A stretch of 39,803 bases of DNA from Pseudoalteromonas phenolica (GCF_005876835.1 NZ_PPSW01000051.1:1-39803); one strand, 5' to 3'; shown: positions 1 through 8,569, counted from the first letter of the stretch. A program made the numbers and translations. The notes: generated by a model from the letters alone, not told the origin.

Positions 1-88
1 TTAGAACAACTAAATAGCAAAGTTTTAGCCTCGCTATCAACAATTTTCCTTGCCTCAAAATAGATTACTTAATTAAGAGGATTGGTAT
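1..88. repeat. Half of an interspersed inverted-repeat element, cut by the window edge
   Basis: Bases 2-12 read TAGAACAACTA, the same 11 bases found at the centre of the complete element at 17641-17802, and the stretch ends in ATTGGTAT at 81-88. Distance from core to end is 87 bases here and 88 bases in the right half of the complete copy. Read on the minus strand it shares the order ATACCAAT, TTAA, AAACTTTGCTAT-like, TAGTTGTTCTA with that copy. The other arm should lie left of the window. It codes for nothing visible and sits upstream of the acylase gene. Bases 89-240 hold only the ribosome binding site AAGGAG at 227-232 and no clear promoter. Confidence 0.6.
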
Positions 89-240
89 AAGAATAGATAA
101 AGAATTGATTTAGTTGGTTATCAGAGAGGAACAAGATTGAAAAGCTGGGTGTAACATGAACATAATGCAGTTTCGCTGACACAATAGCGTCACTTATTTA
201 TGGCTAGTATAAAAATAATAAAGCACAAGGAGACACCGCA

Positions 241-2538
241 ATGTTAAGTTGGCTCAAGCGTGGATTATCTGGGTTGTTGATCCTCATTTTAATTCTTACC
301 GCAGGCTTATATGGCTTGTTATCGCTCAGCCTACCGGCATTAGACGGTAAGGGCACATCCGATGCCATTTCTAAGCCTGTCACACTGGCTAGAGACACAT
401 TGGGACAAGCAGTCATCACCGCTAAAACCCGCCAAGATGCTGCCTATGCATTGGGCTTTGCTCATGGCCAAGATCGCTTCTTCCAAATGGATTTATTACG
501 CCGTAACGCTGCGGGAGAGTTAAGTGAGTTATTTGGCAAAGGCGCGCTCGAGCTTGATAAGAAAATGCGCTTTCACCAGTTACGTGCTCGTAGCCAAGAA
601 ATTCTTAAACTATTACCCGAAACCGATCAGCAACTATTGGCAACTTACTCGCAAGGGGTTAACGAAGGTAGAAGTCAGGCAGGCATCGCAAGCTTCGAAT
701 ATCTATTAAGTGGCGCACAGGCAAAACCTTGGTTAAGCGAAGATAGTTTGCTGGTGATCTTTAGCATGTATCTCGATTTACAAGCTGGCACCTATTTTAG
801 AGATGAAGCATTAATTCATTTAGATAAGCTGTACGGTGAGCAAATGCGCGAGTTCATCTTGCAGCCAAGCCAATACCAAGCGGCACTTGATGGCTCAAAA
901 TTGCCACAAGGGCGTGTTGCCATTCCAGAGCCAATCAGTCGTGAAGCAATATCACAAGTAACCCATATAAAAGAGCAAGACCATTACGGCAGTAACAACT
1001 GGGCGGTAACCGGCGCGTTAACCAAAACCGGAAAAGCCATGCTGTCAGATGACATGCATTTAGGTTTGAATGTGCCATCAATTTGGTATCGCGCACAATT
1101 AAATTACCGCCACCAAGGTGAAAAATACCAGGTGACAGGGGTGACGCTACCGGGCACACCTGCGGTTGTAGTTGGTAGTAATGATCATATTGCATGGGGC
1201 TTCACCAACGGTTATTTAGATACCGCGGATTGGGTAGTCCTAACAGCGCAAGATAAAACATGGCAAGTAAACGAGCGCATTGCATTACCAAACGGTGAGC
1301 ATGCGGTGTATGAGCTGACCATGTCTGATTACGGCCCAGTAAAAGAAATTCAAGGTGAGCAATATGCATTGAGTTGGGTGGCACACCAGTCTTATGCAGT
1401 AAATCTGGAGCTGCTTAGGTTTGAGCGCACGAAATCGGTTGAAGAAGCCGTCGCACTGGCGCCGCATGTGGGTATTCCAGTACAAAACTTAATGGTGGTA
1501 GACGACCAAGGTAATGCGGCATGGAAACCAATGGGCGCAGTGCCTGCGCGCACTAATCCGGCAGATATTGCACAATCCAGTGAGCACTACGCCAAGCTTT
1601 GGCAATTTAATGAAGTACAGCGTCCACAAGTGGTGAACCCGCAAAGCGGTAAACTCTGGACGGGTAACTCTCGTGTGGTCTCGGCTGTTGCTCATCAACG
1701 CTTTGGTGATGGCGGTTATGCTTTGGGTGCGCGTTCGGCGCAGATCAGAGATCGATTATTAGAGAAGTCACAATTTAGCGAAAAAGATTTTTATGCCATT
1801 CAGCTCGATAACGAAGCGCGTTTCTTAACGCCATGGTATAAGCAATTATCGGCGCTATTACGACAAGACACTGAAACCCAGTTTAAGTATCAAATTGACT
1901 TAAGCTGGCTAGATGATTGGCAGCAATGCGCTTGCGCTGAGTCAGTGGGCTACACCTTAGTGCGCTATTATCGCGATAGCCTTATTGATACCGTGTTTGT
2001 GTCGGTTGAACGCAACATGAAAAAGTCAGGCAGCAGCTTAACCTCATTGAAAAATTATTTAGAACCGGCACTTTGGCAATTGATCAATGCCCAACCTGAA
2101 TCTTGGTTACATGGCCATGATAATTGGCAAGCGTTGCAACTGGCAGCTTACGAACAAGCAAAGCAAAAGTTGGCCGCAGAGTTTGGTCCAAATATGGCGG
2201 CATGGGCATGGGGTGAAGTGAATGCGTTACAAATTCAACATCCGTTTAGCAAGCAACTGCCAATATTGAGTCACTTCTTAAATATGCCTAAATACGATGG
2301 CTTTGGTGATAGCTATATGCCAGCGGTACAGCGCCCTGAATTTGGCGCGTCACAGCGTTTTATTGTGCAACCCGGTGAGTTAGAAAAAGCCATTATGACT
2401 GTGGCTGGTGGACAAAGTGGTCACCCACTTTCACCTTTCTATCGCAGTGGTTTTGAAGAATACGCAGAAGGTGAGAATACGCCGTTATTGCCGCAGGTGA
2501 TTACCCATGAAATCAACTTTGTTTCTAAAGTAGATTGA
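241..2538 (+). CDS. Penicillin acylase family protein (Ntn hydrolase, possible N-acyl amide or acyl-homoserine-lactone acylase)
   Basis: Family members (PF01804) hydrolyse amide bonds of acylated amines such as penicillins, aculeacin or acyl-homoserine lactones. They are made as one precursor that cuts itself to expose an N-terminal nucleophile. Residues 8-30 form a hydrophobic signal or anchor segment, so the enzyme acts in the periplasm or at the membrane. The motif HYGSNNW, with Gly250-Ser251, marks the expected self-cleavage site and catalytic Ser251, giving an alpha chain of about 220 residues and a beta chain of about 515. The length of 765 aa is normal for the family. The start is supported by AAGGAG eight bases upstream of ATG. 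The gene is monocistronic and ends at a bidirectional terminator. Substrate cannot be read from sequence. Confidence 0.9.
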   Translation: MLSWLKRGLSGLLILILILTAGLYGLLSLSLPALDGKGTSDAISKPVTLARDTLGQAVITAKTRQDAAYALGFAHGQDRFFQMDLLRRNAAGELSELFGKGALELDKKMRFHQLRARSQEILKLLPETDQQLLATYSQGVNEGRSQAGIASFEYLLSGAQAKPWLSEDSLLVIFSMYLDLQAGTYFRDEALIHLDKLYGEQMREFILQPSQYQAALDGSKLPQGRVAIPEPISREAISQVTHIKEQDHYGSNNWAVTGALTKTGKAMLSDDMHLGLNVPSIWYRAQLNYRHQGEKYQVTGVTLPGTPAVVVGSNDHIAWGFTNGYLDTADWVVLTAQDKTWQVNERIALPNGEHAVYELTMSDYGPVKEIQGEQYALSWVAHQSYAVNLELLRFERTKSVEEAVALAPHVGIPVQNLMVVDDQGNAAWKPMGAVPARTNPADIAQSSEHYAKLWQFNEVQRPQVVNPQSGKLWTGNSRVVSAVAHQRFGDGGYALGARSAQIRDRLLEKSQFSEKDFYAIQLDNEARFLTPWYKQLSALLRQDTETQFKYQIDLSWLDDWQQCACAESVGYTLVRYYRDSLIDTVFVSVERNMKKSGSSLTSLKNYLEPALWQLINAQPESWLHGHDNWQALQLAAYEQAKQKLAAEFGPNMAAWAWGEVNALQIQHPFSKQLPILSHFLNMPKYDGFGDSYMPAVQRPEFGASQRFIVQPGELEKAIMTVAGGQSGHPLSPFYRSGFEEYAEGENTPLLPQVITHEINFVSKVD

Positions 2539-2562
2539 TGTTGTTTAATCCATTCGTTTAAT

Positions 2563-2595
2563 AAGTTAAAAGCCCGAAAATCGGGCTTTTAACTT
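2563..2595. terminator. Bidirectional intrinsic terminator
   Basis: A perfect 15-base stem (2563-2577 with 2581-2595, loop AAA) has a GC-rich core GCCCGA/TCGGGC flanked by A and T runs on either side. It lies between the convergent acylase and EamA genes and can stop transcription from both. Confidence 0.9.
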
Positions 2596-2604
2596 AATCT
2601 GAGC

Positions 2605-3477
2605 TTAGGTCATCATCACCAATATGGCCGCAATGGCGATTAGGCCTAGCCCGAGTCCATCGCGTTTTTTTACCGGCTCTTTTAACAAGAAAATAGACAG
2701 CAAAATGGTAAAAAACACTTCAACTTGCCCAAGTGTTTTCACATAAGCAACATGCTGCAAGCTCATGGCACTAAACCAACCAATTGAGCCAATACAGCTG
2801 GTAAAACTGATCGCACAAGTCAGCGGTTTATGGCTGAGTAAAGTGCGCCAAGTTTGGGATTCTTTAATGCTGATATACGCCGACAACATTATAGTTTGTG
2901 CAAGTAATACAAAGAGTAACACCCAAGCGGCACTGTGTGGAAAAGGCAACCCTGATGCGATACTCGCTTCTCTTACCCAAAGCGAAGTAAGCGCAAAGGC
3001 GGTGCCCGAGGCTAAGCCAATAAGTGCCGTTTTGAGGTTGAGGTTTTTTAAAGTGAAACCGCTCAGAAGCAGCACTGCGACACCACCGATTGCAACACCT
3101 AACCAACCTAATAACGATAACGTAGAGCCAAAAAACAGCATGCCCAAAATGGCGGCGACTAAGGCTTCACTTTTGGCAAGTCCTGCGCCGACGGCGTAAT
3201 TATTTTGCTTAAAGAGCACCACCATGAGCGCAGTGGCGGCAATTTGCATAATACTTGCTGCAAATACATAAAATAAAAAGCTGTTATTCGGTGATAGTGC
3301 TTCTGCAGGCTGCCATTGGTAAAGGCCAAGTAAATAGAGTGCAGCGAGTGGGCTGGCGAGTAAAAAGCGGGCGAGGGTTACACCTGCGACACTCGCATGG
3401 TTACTTAGCTTACTTTGCAAGGCGTTACGCCATGCTTGCGAGAAGGCCGCCAATAGCGTGAAAGCGATCCAGGTCAT
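2605..3477 (-). CDS. EamA-family (DMT superfamily) transporter
   Basis: This inner-membrane protein of 290 aa has about ten hydrophobic segments arranged as two EamA repeats, the first around residues 5-140 and the second around 150-288. The end of each repeat carries the usual short hydrophobic helix, the last one after a LKEPV motif near residue 265, a typical EamA signature. Members export amino acids, metabolites or drugs, and the substrate here is unknown. No strong ribosome binding site precedes the ATG, and the sequence just upstream of the start belongs to a repeat copy beginning four bases away, so promoter and leader may lie inside that repeat. It converges on the acylase gene and is not in an operon. 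Confidence 0.85.
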   Translation of the reverse strand: MTWIAFTLLAAFSQAWRNALQSKLSNHASVAGVTLARFLLASPLAALYLLGLYQWQPAEALSPNNSFLFYVFAASIMQIAATALMVVLFKQNNYAVGAGLAKSEALVAAILGMLFFGSTLSLLGWLGVAIGGVAVLLLSGFTLKNLNLKTALIGLASGTAFALTSLWVREASIASGLPFPHSAAWVLLFVLLAQTIMLSAYISIKESQTWRTLLSHKPLTCAISFTSCIGSIGWFSAMSLQHVAYVKTLGQVEVFFTILLSIFLLKEPVKKRDGLGLGLIAIAAILVMMT

Positions 3478-3480
3478 AGG

Positions 3481-3643
3481 ATACCAATTTGTTATTGTTA
3501 AATGATTTATCTAGTGAGCAAGGCTGCCCACCTACGTCGTCTAAAACTGCTTATATTTGACAACACTATATCGTAATATTCCCCTTGCTTTGTCAGAATG
3601 AATATTTATCACAATCATTGATCACGAATTGCTGGTTTTGGGC
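3481..3643. repeat. Second, diverged copy of the interspersed inverted-repeat element
   Basis: It starts ATACCAATTT and shares with the left arm of the copy at 17641 the words TCTAGYGAGC, TCGTCTRAAACT and ACAAC at almost the same spacing: ACAAC lies 79 bases from the start here and 78 there. After the centre, similarity continues through TATAT and CCTTG to an AT-rich stretch with CACAATCATTGAT. The right end is worn and placed only roughly. It occupies the first part of the 444-base gap 3478-3921, between the divergent EamA and MAPEG genes. Confidence 0.6.
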
Positions 3644-3734
3644 ATTTATTTTTATTATCTAAAGCATCATCTGAAAATATAAAGCTTAGAAAGGGCAAAG
3701 TTTAATAGAGGTTTTTGAAGCTAGAATGGCAAGC

Positions 3735-3842
3735 ACCTAAGCTGCGACAATCTGTCGCAGTGTGTTTTTCATTATTGCGCGTATACTTGATAACAGATGC
3801 TACAAAATAATTCGCCACCTGCTTTTTGGGTGGCTTTTTTTT
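3735..3842 (+). ncRNA. Possible small RNA (two hairpins, second one a terminator)
   Basis: In the gap before the MAPEG gene there is a perfect 8-base hairpin (CTGCGACA 3742-3749, loop ATC, TGTCGCAG 3753-3760), followed by a U-rich single-stranded stretch and then a strong intrinsic terminator at 3814-3842. A terminator here makes no sense for either flanking gene: EamA reads away from it and the MAPEG gene starts after it. A short transcript of roughly 100 bases ending there is the simplest reading. I see no convincing promoter, and the first hairpin might instead be an operator. The family is not recognised. Confidence 0.25.
3814..3842 (+). terminator. Intrinsic terminator upstream of the MAPEG gene
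   Basis: GCCACCT (3814-3820) pairs with GGGTGGC (3828-3834) around a 7-base loop and is followed by eight T residues (3835-3842). It acts on the plus strand, with no annotated gene directly upstream on that strand. Confidence 0.75.
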
Positions 3843-3921
3843 GTCTGCAGTTTTGTGCTAGCGTGCTGTTTTGAATTAAAAATATTTAGACTATGAATAT
3901 TGTCAGTTTGGAGTAAATAAA

Positions 3922-4305
3922 ATGACCACGTTACTCGTTTGTGCTTTTATCGCCATGTTATTGCCTTATTTGGCAAAAGCCCCAGTTGCTATCGCGATGA
4001 ACCGATTAGGCGGATACGATAATCGGCATCCAAGAGCACAACAAACACAGCTTACTGGCTTTGGTGCTCGCGCTTTAGCAGCCCATCAAAATAGCTTTGA
4101 AGCATTAATCGTATTTGCCGTCGCATTAGCTGTGGTGTTAGGCACGAATACCATAAACGAGACCACACAAATTTTAGCTGTTACCCACATTATTGCCCGT
4201 GTTGCCTATTGCGTATGTTATTACCTTGACTGGCATATTGCCCGTTCATCGGTGTGGCTGGTGGGGTTAGTCAGTGCCTTAGCGATGGTCGTGGTGTGCT
4301 TTTAA
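3922..4305 (+). CDS. MAPEG family membrane protein
   Basis: This integral membrane protein of 127 aa has four hydrophobic segments (about residues 3-20, 50-73, 77-97 and 104-125), the size and layout of MAPEG proteins (PF01124). MAPEG stands for membrane-associated proteins in eicosanoid and glutathione metabolism. The conserved region ARALAAHQNSFEALIVF, near residues 49-65, is the family hallmark that precedes the second helix. Bacterial members are often glutathione-linked, but the reaction here is unknown. GGAG at 3910-3913 supports the ATG start. Its stop is separated by one base from the stop of the convergent pseudouridine synthase gene, with no terminator between them. Confidence 0.85.
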   Translation: MTTLLVCAFIAMLLPYLAKAPVAIAMNRLGGYDNRHPRAQQTQLTGFGARALAAHQNSFEALIVFAVALAVVLGTNTINETTQILAVTHIIARVAYCVCYYLDWHIARSSVWLVGLVSALAMVVVCF

Positions 4306-4306
4306 A

Positions 4307-4990
4307 CTAGAATAAATCACCTAAGGTGATAGTTTGGTAGGTGTTTTCGCTGACTTCATTTGGGTTTAACACATAGTTGGCAATACGCACTCGATATAAA
4401 TCTATCACCCTATAACCACAATATTTGGCCATTTTCCTGATCTGTCGATTTAGCCCTTGCTTGAGAATGATTTTAAAGCGGGTCTCATCAACCAGAGAAA
4501 CTTCACAGGGCAGAGTGATTTGGCCATCAACAGGCACGCCCGCAGCCATTTTTGCACAGAAGCCGGCATCAAGGGGCTTATCGACTTCGACTAGGTATTC
4601 TTTTTCTTGATGATGATCTGGATGGATCAGCTGGTGGCATAATTCACCATCGTTTGTCAGTAATAACAAACCTCTTGAGTCTTTGTCTAAGCGGCCAATT
4701 GGGTAAACACGCTCACCTTGCGGTAAGTGATGAATAAGGCTGCTTGGATCATCCAGCTTTAGCTTACAGTCTATTCCAACAGGTTTATGGTAAGCATAGA
4801 GCACTTTTTTGGCAGGGCCTTCAAGCTTCACGCCCTGCACAATAATTTCATCAAGCTCATCAACGTGATCGATGTGATTTGCAGGTCGGCCATTCACCGT
4901 CACTGCACCCAAGTCAATTAAGCGAGAAGCCTGACGGCGGGAGCAGACTCCCGCATGGCCAATATATTTTGCAAGGCGTATTTTAGACAT
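4307..4990 (-). CDS. rluF: 23S rRNA pseudouridine synthase, RluF-like
   Basis: It isomerises a uridine in ribosomal RNA to pseudouridine. The 227-aa protein has an N-terminal S4 RNA-binding domain (residues 1-50, RLAKYIGHAGVCSRRQA) and an RsuA-type catalytic domain. The motif PIGRLDKDSRGLL carries the catalytic Asp102, and GLNRQIRKM lies near residue 180. Overall it resembles E. coli RluF but lacks its long basic C-terminal tail. The frame is open for 39 codons further upstream, but I chose the ATG at 4990 because the S4 domain begins immediately after it. The extension would also run into the divergent glycosyltransferase gene. RluE or RluB type cannot be fully excluded. Confidence 0.85.
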   Translation of the reverse strand: MSKIRLAKYIGHAGVCSRRQASRLIDLGAVTVNGRPANHIDHVDELDEIIVQGVKLEGPAKKVLYAYHKPVGIDCKLKLDDPSSLIHHLPQGERVYPIGRLDKDSRGLLLLTNDGELCHQLIHPDHHQEKEYLVEVDKPLDAGFCAKMAAGVPVDGQITLPCEVSLVDETRFKIILKQGLNRQIRKMAKYCGYRVIDLYRVRIANYVLNPNEVSENTYQTITLGDLF

Positions 4991-5056
4991 TGGTTTCCAA
5001 TAAAGTGACAAAAAAGGTTTTTGTAAATAAACTGGCTGTGAGAAAAAAGGAATGTT

Positions 5057-5905
5057 ATGAAAAAAGCAATTTTTACCCTCGCCATTGGCGACAACCCCAT
5101 GTATCAAGCCGCTATTTTAAGTTTTCAGCACTATGCCGACAAGGTTGGTGCCGATCTTATTATTTCTGATAGCTTGCACTATCCAATAAAGATTGAAAAT
5201 CCGAAGCACAGTGCGAGTCCTGCATGGGCTGAAAAGCTACGTATTGGCGAATTATTAAAAGAGTATGATCGCGTTTTATATGTTGATGCTGATATTCTGA
5301 TTACGCCAAATGCTCGAGATATTTTCACAGAATACGACGACTCTGATTATATTTATATGTTGAATGAAGGAGCACACTGCGATCGTTCATTAGAAAAAAG
5401 CTTAATTGAGCAACAGTTAGGCGAAGTTGACTGGCCAAAAGTCAACGGTCAGCCAGATTATTACAATGTCGGCGTGATGCTATTGTCTCAGTCCCATCAG
5501 CTATTTTCATATTGTGACTTACCTATTTTACAGTCTGTGTGTAATCACATTCGGTTTTACGAACAAACCGTGTTTAATTACCAGATCTTTAAGCATCAAT
5601 TAAAACACACGGCAATCAGTGCTTCATTTAATCGTATGGACATGTTTGGAGAAGAAGGTTATTTAGACGCTGACTTTATTCATTATGCGGGTAAAGGATA
5701 TGCAAAGAATAATCGCCGCCGTGACGTGCAATTTTTAAAAGACTTTGCGCAGTTGTATGCGGGGATTGTTAGCGAGGAAGACATTAAGCGGTTAAAAGCG
5801 CAGGCATGGCAGCAGTACTTAAATAAGATTTATAAGAAGTACCCACTACCAAACTTTTTGTTAAAAGTGCTGTGCGAGCGCAACGTCCCGCACTGGTCAA
5901 CGTGA
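5057..5905 (+). CDS. Glycosyltransferase, GT8-like
   Basis: The 282-aa protein looks like a soluble nucleotide-sugar-dependent transferase. It has an N-terminal Rossmann-like strand (KKAIFTLAIGDNPMY), a DxD metal and nucleotide-sugar site (YVDADI, Asp77 and Asp79), and the later motif DYYNVGVMLLS near residue 135, which matches the NxGV motif of GT-A enzymes related to family 8. No membrane segment is visible. AAGGAA a few bases upstream supports the start. Donor and acceptor are unknown. It is not next to a polysaccharide cluster, though the convergent neighbour is a nucleotide-sugar-reductase-like protein. Family assignment is moderate because GT8 members are diverse. Confidence 0.75.
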   Translation: MKKAIFTLAIGDNPMYQAAILSFQHYADKVGADLIISDSLHYPIKIENPKHSASPAWAEKLRIGELLKEYDRVLYVDADILITPNARDIFTEYDDSDYIYMLNEGAHCDRSLEKSLIEQQLGEVDWPKVNGQPDYYNVGVMLLSQSHQLFSYCDLPILQSVCNHIRFYEQTVFNYQIFKHQLKHTAISASFNRMDMFGEEGYLDADFIHYAGKGYAKNNRRRDVQFLKDFAQLYAGIVSEEDIKRLKAQAWQQYLNKIYKKYPLPNFLLKVLCERNVPHWST

Positions 5906-5933
5906 CTTTGTACTCTTGTATTAATTAACAGAG

Positions 5934-5962
5934 CAGTGCCTAAAAGCAGCTGTTAGGCACTG
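5934..5962. terminator. Hairpin between convergent genes, probable weak terminator
   Basis: CAGTGCCTAA (5934-5943) pairs perfectly with TTAGGCACTG (5953-5962) around a 9-base loop. The right arm contains the stop codon of the minus-strand reductase gene. Neither side has a long T run, so termination may be weak or may need Rho. Confidence 0.5.
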
Positions 5963-6849
5963 TGTTTGACAATAATTTCAGCAATCGCTTTGGCAAAGCC
6001 ACGCTCATAATGGATACCCATGGCTTTTAAGCGCTTATTTTCAAGTGCGCAATTATATGGGCGGGGTGTACCATCGTTGGGTTGGCCCAGTGGTTCCAAT
6101 AAACTGCGGTCATAGCCAAGTGCATCGGCCATCAAACATGCCATTTGGTACTTAGTCATTTTCTGAGTGCCAGAAATATGAAAAATACCGCCTAATTTAT
6201 CAGCTTGCTGAATCAAATCACGGATACTCATGGCAATATCGGCTACGTGAGTTGGATAGCGGATCGCCCAGTTGTCGTGACTTGAAGGCACTGTGGCACT
6301 GAGTTGTTGTGCAAGTGTGGTGACTGCTGACTCGCCTAAATGCGTTACATCACCGTATAAAACTGGTACACGGATCACGCTGTGGGTTTTCGCAACCGCT
6401 AATACGGCTTGCTCCGCTTGTTGCTTGCTTTGTCCATACAGGTTTAGAGGATTCGGTGCGGCATTTTCTAAATAGGGAGCATCTTGGCCGTCGAACACAT
6501 AGTCGGTACTGATTAAAATCAATTTGGCACCGATGGCTTCACACTGTTCAGCTAAAAATTTGGAAGCGGCGACATTCAGGGCAATGGCTTGCTCTGGCTT
6601 GTTGCTGCAAATATCGGGGTTGCGCTCAGCGGCAGCATGGATCACGACTTGTGGTCTATGCTCCATCAAGCGGTTTGCAACCGCTTGATGGTCATGCAAA
6701 TCTAATTTGATGATGCTGCCTTCAGCACGGCTAAAGCCTGTGCCAACTACATCAAAATGTGGGCTTAACTCGGTAAGTAGGGCACGGCCAAGCAGTCCTG
6801 TCGCACCTGTGATCATAACCTTATTGGCGTGTGTCACTGTTTGTTCCAT
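5953..6849 (-). CDS. RmlD-like sugar-nucleotide reductase (extended short-chain dehydrogenase)
   Basis: This 298-aa protein belongs to the RmlD/MAT2B branch (PF04321) of NAD(P)-dependent epimerase/dehydratases. It has the dinucleotide-binding loop GATGLLG (residues 15-21), the catalytic region ISTDYVFDG (Ser114, Thr115) and YGQSK (Tyr138, Lys142). RmlD reduces dTDP-4-dehydrorhamnose. No rmlA, B or C lies here, so the true substrate is uncertain and a MAT2B-like or house-cleaning role is possible. AGGGA upstream of ATG supports the start. It is the last gene of the lptM-to-yigB operon, 28 bases after the HAD gene, which is not its place in E. coli. Confidence 0.8.
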   Translation of the reverse strand: MEQTVTHANKVMITGATGLLGRALLTELSPHFDVVGTGFSRAEGSIIKLDLHDHQAVANRLMEHRPQVVIHAAAERNPDICSNKPEQAIALNVAASKFLAEQCEAIGAKLILISTDYVFDGQDAPYLENAAPNPLNLYGQSKQQAEQAVLAVAKTHSVIRVPVLYGDVTHLGESAVTTLAQQLSATVPSSHDNWAIRYPTHVADIAMSIRDLIQQADKLGGIFHISGTQKMTKYQMACLMADALGYDRSLLEPLGQPNDGTPRPYNCALENKRLKAMGIHYERGFAKAIAEIIVKHSA

Positions 6850-6877
6850 AAATAATCCCTGTGTTTGTTTTTATTCT

Positions 6878-7582
6878 TTATTTTGTTAAAAACTTTAACT
6901 GCATAATGTCAGTTATTTCAATATCAGCAAGTCCTTTGTTGTTGTATACACAATCTTGGTTATCGAGCCAAACACTATAACAGCCTGCATTATTTGCGCC
7001 TTGTACGTCGGTATCAAGGCTATCGCCAATATGCAGAATATCACTTGGCTTCACTTCTAACAGTGCACAGGCTTTATCAAATAATGCGCGACTCGGTTTA
7101 GCTTCACCGTGAGGGCCGGCCTGTAATACCAAATCAAATTCGCCCTTTAAGTTAAATTTTTCGACTTCAACGTTGCCGTTGGTAATGGCGATGAGGGTAT
7201 ATTCCTCTCGAAGCTGAGCTAATAGCTCAAGCACTTCATCACTAACTACAATATTGCTGCGCGCATCGGCGAATGCCTTGTAAGCCGCGTTTGCATACTC
7301 TTGGGCTTGCCTGTCAGAAAAACCTAATTGTGCAAAGCCATACCTTAATGCAACCTGACGCCATTTAGTCACATCACTCTGAAGTTCAGGCTGTGTTTCA
7401 CCAATATGGTTGCGACACTCACGCCAGTAATCGGGGCCTTTAGCATGCCACTGCTCAATTGTGGCAAGATAATCAAACTGTGCTTGAAGTGCCGCCTTGA
7501 TTATCGGGTGGTTGTTGTAAAGGGTGTCGTCTAGGTCAAAGCTTAAAACTTTAACGGGCGTGATAGCTCGGTTGAATCGCAT
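6878..7582 (-). CDS. yigB: HAD-superfamily phosphatase, YigB-like
   Basis: HAD phosphatases remove phosphate from small metabolites through an aspartyl-phosphate. Motif I is FDLDDTLY (nucleophile Asp16, Asp18), motif II AITNGN, and motif III HIGDSLDTDVQGA, all in order in 234 aa with a cap domain between I and II. Position directly after xerC matches E. coli yigB, which dephosphorylates the riboflavin precursor 5-amino-6-(5-phosphoribitylamino)uracil and FMN. The symbol rests on synteny plus family, so the substrate is inferred. AGGAG eight bases before ATG supports the start. It lies 45 bases after xerC. Confidence 0.8.
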   Translation of the reverse strand: MRFNRAITPVKVLSFDLDDTLYNNHPIIKAALQAQFDYLATIEQWHAKGPDYWRECRNHIGETQPELQSDVTKWRQVALRYGFAQLGFSDRQAQEYANAAYKAFADARSNIVVSDEVLELLAQLREEYTLIAITNGNVEVEKFNLKGEFDLVLQAGPHGEAKPSRALFDKACALLEVKPSDILHIGDSLDTDVQGANNAGCYSVWLDNQDCVYNNKGLADIEITDIMQLKFLTK

Positions 7583-7627
7583 TAAATGGCTCCTTTAGGG
7601 TTATGCGCATTATACGTAAATGAGTGG

Positions 7628-8563
7628 CTATTTGGATTTTTTCGCTCTCGGATGCGCTTTGTCGTACACCTTGGCGAGATGTTGAAAGTCGACATGGGTA
7701 TAGACTTGGGTTGCTGACAAACTACTGTGTCCGAGCATTTCTTGTACTGCGCGCAGATCACCACTTGATTCCAGAATGTGACTGGCAAATGAGTGGCGAA
7801 GTTTGTGCGGGTGCACTGGGGTACTGATGCCTTGCTTTAGGCCCCAGTCTTTCATACGCTCATGTACATGACGGGTTGAGATACGGCGCTTTTGTTTACT
7901 CACAAACAAGGCTGGATCGCCTTCAATGGCAAATTGTGGGCGTAGCTTCAACCATGCCTCTAATGCGGCGAGGGCTTTATTGCCTACTGGGACTACGCGC
8001 TCTTTACTGCCTTTACCCAGTACCCGAATTTCTCCTTCACGAATATCGTTTAAGTTGGCATTTACTAGCTCACTGACACGCAAGCCACTCGAATACATTA
8101 ACTCCATCATGGCTTTGTCGCGTACTGCGAGGGCATCGTCTTCAGGTAATTCTAATAACTGCGCCATTTGGTCGACATCGAGATTCTTTGGCAGTGGTTT
8201 TTGAAACTTAGGGCCTTTTATGCCTTCCCCTGGGTTGATTAAAGCTTGATGCTGTTGATGTTTGGCTTTTAAAAATTTATACAGACTGCGAATGCAGCTA
8301 AGCTTCAAATTAATACTACGAGGATTGTACTGCTTGCTGCGCAGTTGCATGCTAAAACGTCGAATATGGTCGGGGGATACACCAAGCCAATCATGACAAT
8401 CTTGCTGAAATACTAAAGCGGCTTGTATAAGTTGGCGTTTATATTGTCCTAAAGTGTGTTCTGAGTATTGCTTTTCATGACGTAAATAAGCCAGAAATGC
8501 ATCGATTGGCTGAGAAAACTCCTCTTTAAGTTCACTTTGAGAGGTATTGAACTGACTATTCAC
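7628..8563 (-). CDS. xerC: Site-specific tyrosine recombinase XerC
   Basis: XerC works with XerD at dif sites to resolve chromosome dimers at the division septum. The 311-aa protein has an N-terminal SAM-like core-binding domain (about 15-110) and a C-terminal catalytic domain with the full set of residues: Arg162 (SSGLRVSEL), Lys184 (GKGSKERV), His253 and Arg256 (HPHKLRHSFA), His279 (MLGHSS) and the nucleophile Tyr288 (TQVYTH). The start codon is GTG at 8563, six bases after the DUF484 stop, so translation is probably coupled. The dapF-DUF484-xerC-yigB order is that of E. coli. The possibility that it is a phage or integron integrase is ruled out by this context. Confidence 0.95.
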   Translation of the reverse strand: MNSQFNTSQSELKEEFSQPIDAFLAYLRHEKQYSEHTLGQYKRQLIQAALVFQQDCHDWLGVSPDHIRRFSMQLRSKQYNPRSINLKLSCIRSLYKFLKAKHQQHQALINPGEGIKGPKFQKPLPKNLDVDQMAQLLELPEDDALAVRDKAMMELMYSSGLRVSELVNANLNDIREGEIRVLGKGSKERVVPVGNKALAALEAWLKLRPQFAIEGDPALFVSKQKRRISTRHVHERMKDWGLKQGISTPVHPHKLRHSFASHILESSGDLRAVQEMLGHSSLSATQVYTHVDFQHLAKVYDKAHPRAKKSK

Positions 8564-8569
8564 AATGGG

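Noticed and set aside
4991..5107. Longer pseudouridine synthase starting at 5107
   Set aside because: The S4 domain begins at the ATG at 4990, and the extra part overlaps the start of the divergent glycosyltransferase gene.
7628..8563. Integrase marking a mobile element
   Set aside because: The tyrosine recombinase is XerC by gene order with dapF, DUF484 and yigB. No attachment sites or cargo genes are near.
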